From Sphingorhabdus sp. M41 (GTDB taxonomy: Bacteria > Pseudomonadota > Alphaproteobacteria > Sphingomonadales > Sphingomonadaceae): a DNA stretch of 64,000 nt. How positions within the stretch are numbered: the first letter of the stretch is position 1; each line of letters starts with the position of its first letter. The notes beneath the pieces were generated by a model that was not told the DNA's origin, made no database searches, and saw nothing but the letters and a program-made list of their open reading frames with translations. The stretch lies in assembly GCF_001586275.1 (NCBI RefSeq), contig NZ_CP014545.1, forward strand, positions 1,514,501 to 1,578,500, read 5' to 3'. The translations under genes and the position numbers were made by a program. Below, piece by piece: positions 1 to 8,760 of the stretch.

Positions 1-328
<328 letters not shown>

Positions 329-339
329 TTAATTCAAAT

Positions 340-855
340 TCAACTGGCTGTCGGACCCCGTCCTACGGCGACTACGCCGGTTCGGCCGACTTCGACCAGC
401 CCGACTTCGCGCATCAAAGCGACAAATGTTTCTATTTTCTCCGGCGCACCGGTAATCTCGAAAATGAAGCTCTCGGTGGACGCGTCGACAATCCGGGCGC
501 GATAGGCATCGGCGAGACGCATCGCCTCGATCCGGTTCTCACCCTTGCCGGCAACCTTCACCAGCGCCAGTTCGCGCTGCACATGGGGGCCGGAAGCGGT
601 CAGATCGCGAACGCTGTGCACCGGCACCAGCCGGTCGAGCTGGGCGATAATCTGCTCGATCACATGCGGCGGTCCGTTGGTGGCGATGGTGATCCGGCTC
701 ACGGCATGGTCTTCGCTGATATCGGCGACGGTCAGGCTGTCGATATTATAGCCGCGCGCGGTAAACATACCGGCGATCCGGGCCAATATGCCGGCCTCAT
801 TGTCGACCAATACGGCAAGAACGTGCCGTTCAACGGCTTCTTCGTGAATATGCAT
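340..855 (-). CDS. ilvN: Acetolactate synthase small (regulatory) subunit IlvN
   Basis: A 171-aa protein beginning MHIHEEAVERHVLAVLVDNE with an N-terminal ACT domain (NEAGILARIAGMFTARGYNI, about residues 18-37) and a C-terminal small-subunit domain ending in a basic or hydrophobic tail. It binds the IlvB catalytic subunit, raises its activity and gives feedback inhibition by branched-chain amino acids. The open frame continues upstream, but the ATG at 855 overlaps the ilvB stop (TGATG), which is the normal coupled arrangement, and the family start fits this position. Length is close to the usual 160-175 aa. Confidence 0.93.
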   Translation of the reverse strand: MHIHEEAVERHVLAVLVDNEAGILARIAGMFTARGYNIDSLTVADISEDHAVSRITIATNGPPHVIEQIIAQLDRLVPVHSVRDLTASGPHVQRELALVKVAGKGENRIEAMRLADAYRARIVDASTESFIFEITGAPEKIETFVALMREVGLVEVGRTGVVAVGRGPTAS

Positions 856-2612
856 CAGACTAGGGCCTTTGCTTGGTCGTCCATCGTACCTTTTACGTCG
901 GCTTCGGTCAGAAGCATCTCCGTATGGGCTGCGCCGGACGGGATCATCGGGAAGCAGTTCGCCAGTTTTGCGACCCGGCAATCGACCATGACCGGTCCGT
1001 CGGTTTCGATCATCTTCTGAATGCCGGATTCCAGATCGGCGGGATCCTCGATCCGGATACCGGTCCAGTCATAGCTTTCCGCCAGCTTCACAAAATCCGG
1101 CAGACTATCGCTATAACTGTTTGAATAGCGGCTTTCATAGGTCAGTTCCTGCCATTGGCGAACCATCCCCATATATTCGTTGTTGAGGATGAATATCTTC
1201 ACCGGCAGGCGATATTGGGTGGCGGTGCCGAGCTCCTGAATATTCATCTGGATCGACGCTTCACCGGCAATATCAATGACGAGAGCTTCGGGATTGCCAA
1301 GCTGCGCGCCAATGGCGGCAGGCAAGCCATAGCCCATGGTGCCGAGGCCACCGCTGGTCAGCCATTTATTGGGGTTTTCAAAATCAAAATGCTGGGCCGC
1401 CCACATCTGGTGCTGGCCGACTTCAGTGGTGATGATCGGTTCGCGCTTGTGGGTCGCTTCCCACAATTTGCGGATCGCCTCCTGCGGCATGATTTCCGTC
1501 TTGCTCTCAGGATAATCCAGGCAATTGGTCGCGCGCCAGCCCTTGATCCGCGACCACCATTCGCCATGGTCGGGTGTGGCAAAGCGACGACCCTTGAGAA
1601 CGGCGATCAATTGCTCCATTACCCGGCCAACATCGCCGATAACCGGCAGATCAACCCTGATCGTCTTGTTGATTGAAGAGCGGTCGATATCGACATGGAT
1701 TTTCTTGCTGTTCGGCGAGAATGCGTCGAGCCGTCCGGTGATCCGGTCGTCAAAGCGTGCGCCGAGGCAGACCACGAGGTCGGCCTTGTTCATCGCCATG
1801 TTGGCTTCAAACGTGCCGTGCATCCCCAGCATGCCCAGCCATTTGTCGGAAGAAGCCGGAAAGGCACCCAGTCCCATCAGCGTCGAAGTTACCGGGCAAC
1901 CGAGCAATTCGGCCAGTTCCCGCAGGGCTTCGCTGGCCTTGGGTCCGCTGTTGATGATCCCGCCGCCGGTATAGAGAATCGGCGCTTTCGCAGCCATGAT
2001 CATTTCGGCAGCGGCGTTGATCGCCTTGAAATCGCCTTCGGTCTGCGGCTGATAGCGGGAATTGCCGGTGGTCACATTGCGGCTGAATTCTGCTGCCGCA
2101 ACCTGAACATTTTTGGGAATATCGATGACCACCGGGCCCGGGCGGCCCTGTGTCGCGATATGAAAGGCTTCCTGCACAACATGCGCCAGATCGGACGGCT
2201 TTTTCACCAGATAATTATGTTTGGTGCAATGGCGCGTAATTCCGATCGTATCGGCTTCCTGAAAAGCGTCGGTGCCGATCAGATTGGTGGCGACCTGGCC
2301 AGTGATGACGACCATCGGGATGCTGTCCATCAGCGCATCGGTGATACCGGTGACGGCATTGGTCGCTCCGGGACCGGACGTAACCAGCACAACGCCGGGC
2401 TTGCCGGTGGAACGGGCATAGCCTTCCGCCGCATGGGTCGCTGCCTGTTCGTGACGGACCAGAATATGCTTGATCTTGGGATGCTCATAGAGCGCATCAT
2501 AAATGGGAAGCACAGCGCCGCCCGGATAGCCGAAAACGGTATCCACACCCAGATCCAGCAGGGTTTCGACCAATATATCGGCGCCGCTTTTTTCGGCCAC
2601 ATCATGCTCCAT
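855..2612 (-). CDS. ilvB: Acetolactate synthase large subunit IlvB
   Basis: A 585-aa thiamine diphosphate enzyme that condenses two pyruvates, or pyruvate with 2-oxobutyrate, in the first step of branched-chain amino acid synthesis. The N-terminal TPP domain shows VFGYPGGAVLPIYDAL and the catalytic Glu in VRHEQAATHAAEGYAR. The C-terminal TPP domain ends its motif with LNNEYMGMVRQWQ. The usual GDG at the start of that motif reads GEAS here. I prefer the ATG at 2612 (MEHDVAEKSGADILVE); a GTG at 2651 would add 13 residues. The gene is first in ilvB-ilvN-ilvC and is coupled to ilvN by a stop/start overlap. Confidence 0.95.
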   Translation of the reverse strand: MEHDVAEKSGADILVETLLDLGVDTVFGYPGGAVLPIYDALYEHPKIKHILVRHEQAATHAAEGYARSTGKPGVVLVTSGPGATNAVTGITDALMDSIPMVVITGQVATNLIGTDAFQEADTIGITRHCTKHNYLVKKPSDLAHVVQEAFHIATQGRPGPVVIDIPKNVQVAAAEFSRNVTTGNSRYQPQTEGDFKAINAAAEMIMAAKAPILYTGGGIINSGPKASEALRELAELLGCPVTSTLMGLGAFPASSDKWLGMLGMHGTFEANMAMNKADLVVCLGARFDDRITGRLDAFSPNSKKIHVDIDRSSINKTIRVDLPVIGDVGRVMEQLIAVLKGRRFATPDHGEWWSRIKGWRATNCLDYPESKTEIMPQEAIRKLWEATHKREPIITTEVGQHQMWAAQHFDFENPNKWLTSGGLGTMGYGLPAAIGAQLGNPEALVIDIAGEASIQMNIQELGTATQYRLPVKIFILNNEYMGMVRQWQELTYESRYSNSYSDSLPDFVKLAESYDWTGIRIEDPADLESGIQKMIETDGPVMVDCRVAKLANCFPMIPSGAAHTEMLLTEADVKGTMDDQAKALV

Positions 2613-2719
2613 CAACTGTCTGTTACGTGCTGCCGGCCCGCCATGATGCACTGCAACACAATAGGCAAGGCTTTGTTAATTCGGGGCTGGCTACATATCT
2701 GATTATATTATGTCAAGGC

Positions 2720-3667
2720 TTAATACTGTAATATAGTTTCAAAATTGATATTGATATCGTTATTTAATATGTCTTCGGCTCGTGGCCAAGCCGCCGGACT
2801 CTGATTGCGGAACCAGGTATATTGGCGCTTGGCATATTGCCGCGTCGCGATTTGCGCCCGCTCGATGGCAATATCACGGCTGAAGTCTCCGACTATCCAC
2901 GCTGCGATTTCAGCTACGCCGATCGCCCGCATGACTGGCAGGTTGGCGGGCAGATTGCGTGACATTAGTCTCTCCACTTCTTCCCTTGCGCCTCGGTCGA
3001 CCATCTCGTGCAAGCGCCGATCACAGCGTTCGTAAAGCCATTCTCGTGGCGGCAGCAGAACCAGCGGATGCAATTTGATATCTTTGCCAATCCCGCCAAC
3101 CTTGTACTTTTGCCAATGATCCAGTGGCTTGCCAGTCGACTTTGCCACTTCCAGCGCGCGCTGGATGCGGGTGGTGTCGGTATCATTCAGCCTTTCTGCC
3201 GAAACCGGATCAATTTGCTGAAGCGCGCGATATGCTTCCAATGTTTCCATTTTCCGGATTTCCTGCCGGATTTCCGGTTCAATTTCCGGAATCGGCGCGA
3301 TGCCCTCGAGCAATATCCGGACATATAGACCAGTGCCGCCCACCAGTATCGGCAAAATGTCGCGCTCGTGGGCGGCAGCGATTGCCGTCTTGGCGTCACT
3401 CGCCCAGCGCGCTGCGGAACAGGCCTCTTCGCCATCAATATAGCCAAAGAGCTGATGTTCGATGCCCTGCATCTCCTCCTCGGTCGGGCGCGCGCTCAAA
3501 ATGGTGAGATCGCGATAGACCTGGGCGCTGTCGGCATTGATGATCACCGAGGGTTGCTTTTTGGCGATATCCAATGCCAATGCGGATTTGCCGCTGGCCG
3601 TCGGGCCAACAACCAGCGCAACATTCCGGCCCTGTTTTGGAGAAATCATGTTCATCGCCACGCTCAT
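2720..3667 (-). CDS. miaA: tRNA dimethylallyltransferase MiaA
   Basis: A 315-aa protein with the P-loop GPTASGKSALA near the N-terminus, INADSAQVYRDLTILSARPT (DSxQvYr motif), GGTGLYVR and the tail QYAKRQYTWFRNQ, all typical of MiaA. It transfers a dimethylallyl group to A37 of tRNAs reading UNN codons. Start options are ATGs at 3667, 3655 and 3649; the longest is given because an AGGGA lies upstream of it. The gene diverges from serB, and the two 5' ends overlap by about 20 bp if the long start is used. The last 20 codons are AT-rich and extend slightly past the usual family end. Confidence 0.94.
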   Translation of the reverse strand: MSVAMNMISPKQGRNVALVVGPTASGKSALALDIAKKQPSVIINADSAQVYRDLTILSARPTEEEMQGIEHQLFGYIDGEEACSAARWASDAKTAIAAAHERDILPILVGGTGLYVRILLEGIAPIPEIEPEIRQEIRKMETLEAYRALQQIDPVSAERLNDTDTTRIQRALEVAKSTGKPLDHWQKYKVGGIGKDIKLHPLVLLPPREWLYERCDRRLHEMVDRGAREEVERLMSRNLPANLPVMRAIGVAEIAAWIVGDFSRDIAIERAQIATRQYAKRQYTWFRNQSPAAWPRAEDILNNDININFETILQY

Positions 3668-4529
3668 AGCAAAAGAATCCCTGAATGAGAGAGATATTCA
3701 GTCGGCGATTTCGGGCCTTGGCGCTTCCGGTGCCTCGATCATTCGTCAATCCGATATGATCGACGCGAAGGCGCTGGATATTTTCTTCAAAGGAGATCCG
3801 GTCAAGGTGCGGGCCCATCTCGAACAGATGGAAGGCGATATTGACGTGGCGGTGCAGCCGGAAGCAAATCGCGTCAAGAAACTCCTGATTTCCGACATGG
3901 ATAGCACCATGATCACGGTCGAATGTATCGATGAACTGGCTGATTATGCCGGCATAAAGTCCGAGATCGCAGCGATCACCGAACGCGCGATGCAGGGCGA
4001 ACTGGATTTTGAACAAGCGCTCCGCAGCAGGGTAGCGCTGCTCGAGGGGCTGGATACCGCCGCTATTCAACTTTGTCTGGATGAACGGGTGAAAATCATG
4101 CCGGGGGCGGAAACCCTTGTCAGAACCATGGCCCGGAGCGGAGCATCGACTATATTGGTGTCAGGCGGATTCACAAAATTTGCGAAGCCTGTCGCGCAAG
4201 CCATTGGATTTGAGTCTTTTCATGCGAATATTCTGGGCGAAGGCGGGGGCTTGCTGACCGGCGGGCTGGACGGACCGATAGTCGATTCGACCCGCAAGGA
4301 CGAGCTGCTGCAGTCAGGCGCGCAAGCGGCGAGCCTGTCCTTGGAGCTTTGCATGGCAGTTGGTGATGGTGCCAACGATATTCCGATGCTGCAACGGGCT
4401 GGACTCGGTATTGCATATCACGCCAAGCCGAAAGCCGCACAAGCCGCTGACATCGCCATCAAATATAATGATCTCACGGCGCTGCTGTATATTCAGGGAA
4501 TTGGCGCCGACCAGTGGGTCACCAAATAG
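3648..4529 (+). CDS. serB: Phosphoserine phosphatase SerB
   Basis: A 293-aa HAD-family phosphatase for the last step of serine synthesis, O-phospho-L-serine to L-serine. The catalytic DxDST motif is seen as SDMDSTMITVECIDELADY (Asp83 nucleophile, Asp85 acid/base). HAD motif II is ILVSGGFTKFA, and motif IV is GDGANDIPMLQRAGLGIAYHAKP. Residues 1-75 form the ACT-like regulatory part found in bacterial SerB. The ATG at 3648 follows GGAGA at good spacing. The start overlaps that of the divergent miaA, so promoters of each gene must lie inside the other. Confidence 0.95.
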   Translation: MFIATLIAKESLNERDIQSAISGLGASGASIIRQSDMIDAKALDIFFKGDPVKVRAHLEQMEGDIDVAVQPEANRVKKLLISDMDSTMITVECIDELADYAGIKSEIAAITERAMQGELDFEQALRSRVALLEGLDTAAIQLCLDERVKIMPGAETLVRTMARSGASTILVSGGFTKFAKPVAQAIGFESFHANILGEGGGLLTGGLDGPIVDSTRKDELLQSGAQAASLSLELCMAVGDGANDIPMLQRAGLGIAYHAKPKAAQAADIAIKYNDLTALLYIQGIGADQWVTK

Positions 4530-4536
4530 ACGCGTT

Positions 4537-5565
4537 CTAGCGCCGCTTTGTAATGCAGTCATTGCCGGCAGCCTTGACGCTGCTGCACATCGAATCCGCT
4601 TGTGCCCGGGTTGCAAAAGGTCCTGCCTGTAACCGGGTGATCCCGCCCGCCTTGACCAGATAGGGCTGCATTCCGGCCAAGGCAGAAATGCTGCCTTCCA
4701 GCTTGGTCCACAGGTTTTTCGCCTTATTCTCATCGCTAAATGCGCCCAGCTGCACACGCCAGTCTCCGCTGACGGCAGCTTTTACCGTAGCCGGTGTCGC
4801 GACGGGTGCTGCCTGGACCGGTGCTGGCGCCGGTGTCGGGCTTGGCGCATAAGTAACGCCAGGCGCATTCGGGCCTGCCTCCGGAACCGGGGTGGGTAGG
4901 GCAGGACGGGACGGCGGCAATTGCGCCGTTTGCACGGACCCGGTCGACTGCGGCGGACGCAGGCCACCGACTTGGGCGGTTTTGATCCGCTGTTCGTCCT
5001 GCTCCATCTGGCCCGCCAGTTCGATCGCACGACGGCGGTCTTCAATCGGGATGAAGCGATCCATTTGAGCAAGATTGCTCGTTGCCTGCGGCAGTTCCTG
5101 TGCCGACGCGCGCGTCATCAGAGCATAAGCCTTGATCCAGTCCTTTTCGACAAAATCTCCGTTGAAATGGCCGGTACCCAAAACATATTGCGCCCGCGGT
5201 TCGCCGCGTTCGACGGAGGCCTGCAAATAGGGCAGGGCTTCGCTCCGGCGATTGGCCTGAAACAGCACCAGACCATAATTGTCACTGGCCTGCATGTGAC
5301 CCTGATCAGCCGCTTTTTTGTACCATTTTTCAGCCTCCCCCAAATCCTGGAGAACGCCACGACCCAATTTATAGGCCTGGCCAAGATTGAACTGTGCATC
5401 GGCGTCGCCTTTTGCAGCAGGTCCCCGCCATTCGTTAATCGCTGTCTGAAAATCGCCGCGACCCCATGCGTCGACCCCGGCCTTAACATCAGCCAAGGCC
5501 GGCGCGGAAACCAGAATTAGTGCCAGTCCGAGCAACGGCGTGATGGGATGATTGGCCTTTTTCAT
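4537..5565 (-). CDS. Sel1/TPR-repeat periplasmic protein with C-terminal SPOR domain
   Basis: A 342-aa protein. A signal peptide covers residues 1 to about 25 (basic start, hydrophobic core, cleavage after APALA). Sel1-type repeats follow (KGDADAQFNLGQAYKLGRG; AEKWYKKAADQGHMQAS), then a Pro/Ala-rich linker, then a SPOR domain starting at WRVQLGAFSDENKA. SPOR domains bind peptidoglycan stripped of stem peptides at the division site. Two cysteines nine residues apart (CSSVKAAGNDC) close the domain. The ATG at 5565 follows AAGGA; an upstream TTG in frame is less likely. It is divergent from the parA operon, whose last gene encodes a second SPOR protein with the same ending. Confidence 0.85.
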   Translation of the reverse strand: MKKANHPITPLLGLALILVSAPALADVKAGVDAWGRGDFQTAINEWRGPAAKGDADAQFNLGQAYKLGRGVLQDLGEAEKWYKKAADQGHMQASDNYGLVLFQANRRSEALPYLQASVERGEPRAQYVLGTGHFNGDFVEKDWIKAYALMTRASAQELPQATSNLAQMDRFIPIEDRRRAIELAGQMEQDEQRIKTAQVGGLRPPQSTGSVQTAQLPPSRPALPTPVPEAGPNAPGVTYAPSPTPAPAPVQAAPVATPATVKAAVSGDWRVQLGAFSDENKAKNLWTKLEGSISALAGMQPYLVKAGGITRLQAGPFATRAQADSMCSSVKAAGNDCITKRR

Positions 5566-5826
5566 GGAATATTCCTTGGTGATCAATGTTCATTAACTGC
5601 GCGATAATAGCCGTTTTTTCAGTGCTAAACTGCCGCGACTCTCCAAGTCTAGCAAAAACTGGAGCGGCTGTTGAGGATTCCCCTAACGGGTCACTGTAAA
5701 TCTTCCTTCTCCGCAGCGCAAAATCGCCATGAACTTGTTAACCCTATTTTAGACCTGTTCTGTCACAAAAGCACCCGGACAAAGATTTTTAGGCAGATTC
5801 TGCCGTGATTGAACAAGGGGAATAGC

Positions 5827-6549
5827 GTGCGAGTTCTAGCGATGGCTTCGCAAAAGGGTGGCTCCGGCAAGACTACATTGTCGGGTCATTTGGCTGTGCA
5901 GGCACAATTGGCCGGGGCTGGCCCTGTTGTATTGATTGACATCGATCCGCAAGGATCCTTGGCGGATTGGTGGAACGAGCGAGAAGCCGAATTGCCGGCA
6001 TTTGCACAGACCACCGTTTCCCGTCTCGCTTCCGATCTGGCGATATTGCGCCAGCAGGGTTTCAAGCTGGCCGTCATCGATACACCTCCGGCCATCACCA
6101 TGGCGATCCAGAGCGTGATATCCGTTGCAGAGCTCATCGTTATCCCGACTCGCCCGAGTCCGCATGACCTTCGTGCCGTCGGCGCGACCGTGGATCTTTG
6201 CGAACGGGCCGGCAAGCCGCTGCTTTTCGTCGTGAACGGTGCGACCCCGAAAGCCAAGATCACCTCCGAAGCGGCCGTTGCGCTGTCTCAGCACGGCACC
6301 GTGGCACCGGTTACCGTTCATCATCGTACTGATTTTGCAGGCTCCATGATCGACGGCCGTACCGTGATGGAAGTCGACGCCAAATGCCGGTCAGCGCAGG
6401 AGATTGTCCATCTCTGGTCCTATATTTCCGATCGGCTTGAGAAGAATTTCCGCCGGACGATTTTCAGCGCTCCGGCAATGGCTCAGCACGTCAATCCGGG
6501 CGTTCATCGGCAAGCTGGCAACTTTGGCCGGCGCGTGGTTGGTTCGTAA
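5827..6549 (+). CDS. ParA-family ATPase (small, chromosomal orphan type)
   Basis: A 240-aa cytoplasmic ATPase with deviant Walker A KGGSGKTT (residues 10-17), DIDPQG at 38-43 and Walker B VIDTPPA. Like ParF/Soj-type ParA it lacks an N-terminal helix-turn-helix. Such proteins position DNA or protein cargo on the nucleoid by ATP-dependent binding. I use the GTG at 5827 because AAGGGGA lies six bases upstream; a TTG at 5809 would add six residues. The stop overlaps the next gene (TAATG), so the two are translationally coupled. The partner gene encodes a ribbon-helix-helix-like protein, as in type Ib partition modules, but the third gene is a SPOR protein, so cargo may be septal rather than DNA (inference). 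Confidence 0.85.
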   Translation: MRVLAMASQKGGSGKTTLSGHLAVQAQLAGAGPVVLIDIDPQGSLADWWNEREAELPAFAQTTVSRLASDLAILRQQGFKLAVIDTPPAITMAIQSVISVAELIVIPTRPSPHDLRAVGATVDLCERAGKPLLFVVNGATPKAKITSEAAVALSQHGTVAPVTVHHRTDFAGSMIDGRTVMEVDAKCRSAQEIVHLWSYISDRLEKNFRRTIFSAPAMAQHVNPGVHRQAGNFGRRVVGS

Positions 6550-6566
6550 TGGGGGAAGCTGAAAAA

Positions 6567-7223
6567 ATGAGCGATCCGAAACCATTCGCGTCTCTTTCCT
6601 CCAGCCTGCTGGCTCGAAAAGGCGGCGCAAAGCCGGCGATGCGTCGTCAGGGCTATTCGAATTTCCCTGACAATTCGTCCGATCATTCTGGTGAAACCCA
6701 TGAGGATCTTGGCTGGAATGACATGGGCTATGACGTTGATCCCGACCATGATGCACATCCCGTCGAACATCTGCCCCACAACCCCTTGGCTGGAGCAATT
6801 CCCAACCCTGGCGCCGCCGTCAGGCAGCAGCAGGAAGAAATCGCTGCCAAATTGGGTGTGAAGCCTGCCGAGGAAGAAACGGTGGAGACGGGCCAAAGAG
6901 AATTGGCAGCCGCACCCATATCACTTCCAATATCGCGCGAAGTTAAGCCACTGGCGCGAAATTCAGTTCTTTTGGACGCTGCCAGAACGCAAGGTCGCGA
7001 GGCAAAGCAACCGAGGCCGGCGACGAAATCAAGGACCAGCAAGGCAAAAACGGCATTCACCCTTCGTCTCGATCCGGAAAGACATTTAAAATTGCGCTTG
7101 GCGACCGCAGTCAAAAATGTCTCGGCCCAGCAATTGGTGACCAAGGCGGTAGACGAATATTTGAAGACTATTCCCGAACTGGACGATCTGGCCAAGCGCA
7201 TTCCATCGCGCGGAGCTGCTTGA
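6567..7223 (+). CDS. Putative ribbon-helix-helix partner of the ParA ATPase
   Basis: A 218-aa protein. Residues 1 to about 150 are low-complexity and acidic (for example DVDPDHDAHPVEHLP) with a Lys/Arg/Ser/Thr-rich stretch just before the last domain. Residues 164-199 read FTLRLDPERHLKLRLATAVK then NVSAQQLVTKAVDEYL, a strand followed by two helices like a ribbon-helix-helix DNA-binding fold. ParG-like proteins of plasmid partition systems have the same order: a flexible N-terminus that stimulates ParA and a C-terminal RHH. I take ATG 6567, preceded by GGGGGAAG; an ATG at 6549 overlaps the parA stop. The function is inferred from context only. Confidence 0.6.
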   Translation: MSDPKPFASLSSSLLARKGGAKPAMRRQGYSNFPDNSSDHSGETHEDLGWNDMGYDVDPDHDAHPVEHLPHNPLAGAIPNPGAAVRQQQEEIAAKLGVKPAEEETVETGQRELAAAPISLPISREVKPLARNSVLLDAARTQGREAKQPRPATKSRTSKAKTAFTLRLDPERHLKLRLATAVKNVSAQQLVTKAVDEYLKTIPELDDLAKRIPSRGAA

Positions 7224-7281
7224 TCAAGGTTTGAAGCGAATTCGAATTGAAACGACTGATTTTTAACGCGAGGACATAGAA

Positions 7282-8727
7282 ATGAAACGCGATATAATAT
7301 TGAGAATGGCTGCTTCCTCCATGGTGTTCGCCACCGTGTTGACCGGTTGCGGCCCGTTTGGGGGCAGTTCCGTCGCATCCATGTCAAGCGAACCGGCATC
7401 GGTCAAAGACGGCGCGAAATATGCCCGCAAAGCCGAAAAGGCATTGGCCAAAGGCGATCTTGACGCTGCGATTGCCTATGCCGAGCGCTCTGTAGCTGGT
7501 GTTGGCAGTGACCCCGAAACAAGGGCCTTGCTGGGTCAGGCCTATTTGTCCGCTGGTCGTCTGGCTTCCGCGGAACGCAGTTTTCTCGATGCAATGGAAC
7601 TCGGCAAGACCGATGCCCGCACCATCCTGAGCCTCAGTCTGGCGCAATTGGGCCAGGGCAAGGCGGACAAAGCGAAAGCCCTCGTGATCGATAATCGTCA
7701 ATATATTCCGGCCGCAGATTATGGCCTCGCTCTGGCCCTTGCCGGCGACAGCAAGACCGCGATTGAGGTTCTTGAGCAAGCGATCCGTGAAGCCAATGTC
7801 ACAGGCCGTACTCGCCAGAACCTCGGTCTGGCATATGCCTTGGATGGTCGCTGGAAAGAAGCCAAGTTGATGGCGGTGCAGGATGTGTCGCCAGCGTTGG
7901 TCAACGACCGTGTCATGCAATGGGCCCAGATGGCGCGCCCGGGCGCCTATCAAACGCGCGTTGCTACCGTGCTCAACGTAACTCCGGTAGCGAATGACCC
8001 GGGTCAACCGGTTCAACTCGCTCTGCGGGCGGCTTATGCACCGGTGAGTGTAGCGGCTTCTCCCGAACAGGATTATGGACGCGAAGTTGCGAGCTTTGAC
8101 CGCAATAGCCCGCTGCCGGCCATCGGACCGGCACCAACGGCAGGAAGTGATGTCGATTTTCTTGCCAAGGAAAATAGCGTTAAAGTGGCATCGGTCTCGG
8201 TGCCAGCAAGCAATGCCGGCGGAAAACCCCCGGCTGCTACACCGCTGGTTAAAGCAGAAACAAAAGCATCACGCGTTGTCGCGGACTCCAAATCTGTCAC
8301 AGAAAGCAACAACTCGGCTCCAGTCAAAACAGCTGCTGTTCAGTCCGCATCTGCTGCCAAACCCGTGATGCAGAAAGCCTCCTATCAGCCAGCCCAGAAA
8401 ACTACGGGATCGTCATCCGGAACTCATCTGGTGCAACTGGGTGCTTTCTCTTCGGCCGAGGGCGCCAAACGCGCTTGGGGGATATTGTCGGCCAGGAATA
8501 GCGATCTGAATTCGTTTCAATATGCAAGTTCACGGGTCAACGTGAAGGGTAAGACCCTGTATCGCTTGGCGGCTATCGGTTTTGGCAATGCGCAAACTGC
8601 CGAAGCAATGTGTTCCGGCATCAAGGCAAAGGGTGGAAATTGCATTGTTCGTCATGCCACGGGGGTCAGCAAGGCTGCGCCGACACGTATGGCGAGCCAG
8701 ACACCGAAAAAACTGGCCTCGCGCTAG
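7282..8727 (+). CDS. TPR lipoprotein with C-terminal SPOR domain
   Basis: A 481-aa exported protein. The signal peptide ends in a lipobox (VLTGC), so it is probably lipid-anchored. TPR-like helices run from about residue 45 to 215 (KYARKAEKALAKGDLDAAIA; TRALLGQAYLSAGRLASAE). A Ser/Ala/Lys-rich linker of roughly 150 residues follows, then a SPOR domain from about 376 (THLVQLGAFSSAEGAKRAWG). The domain ends CSGIKAKGGNC, the same cysteine spacing as in the divergent SPOR protein at 4537-5565. It lies 58 bp after the RHH-like gene, with a GCGAGGACATAGAA ribosome binding region, and probably belongs to the parA operon. Confidence 0.8.
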   Translation: MKRDIILRMAASSMVFATVLTGCGPFGGSSVASMSSEPASVKDGAKYARKAEKALAKGDLDAAIAYAERSVAGVGSDPETRALLGQAYLSAGRLASAERSFLDAMELGKTDARTILSLSLAQLGQGKADKAKALVIDNRQYIPAADYGLALALAGDSKTAIEVLEQAIREANVTGRTRQNLGLAYALDGRWKEAKLMAVQDVSPALVNDRVMQWAQMARPGAYQTRVATVLNVTPVANDPGQPVQLALRAAYAPVSVAASPEQDYGREVASFDRNSPLPAIGPAPTAGSDVDFLAKENSVKVASVSVPASNAGGKPPAATPLVKAETKASRVVADSKSVTESNNSAPVKTAAVQSASAAKPVMQKASYQPAQKTTGSSSGTHLVQLGAFSSAEGAKRAWGILSARNSDLNSFQYASSRVNVKGKTLYRLAAIGFGNAQTAEAMCSGIKAKGGNCIVRHATGVSKAAPTRMASQTPKKLASR

Positions 8728-8760
8728 TTACACCCAAATATATCAGCTAGAGGCGGCGAG

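Noticed and set aside
1695-2702. 335-codon open frame antisense to ilvB
   Set aside because: Shadow of ilvB; composition and motifs explained by the sense gene.
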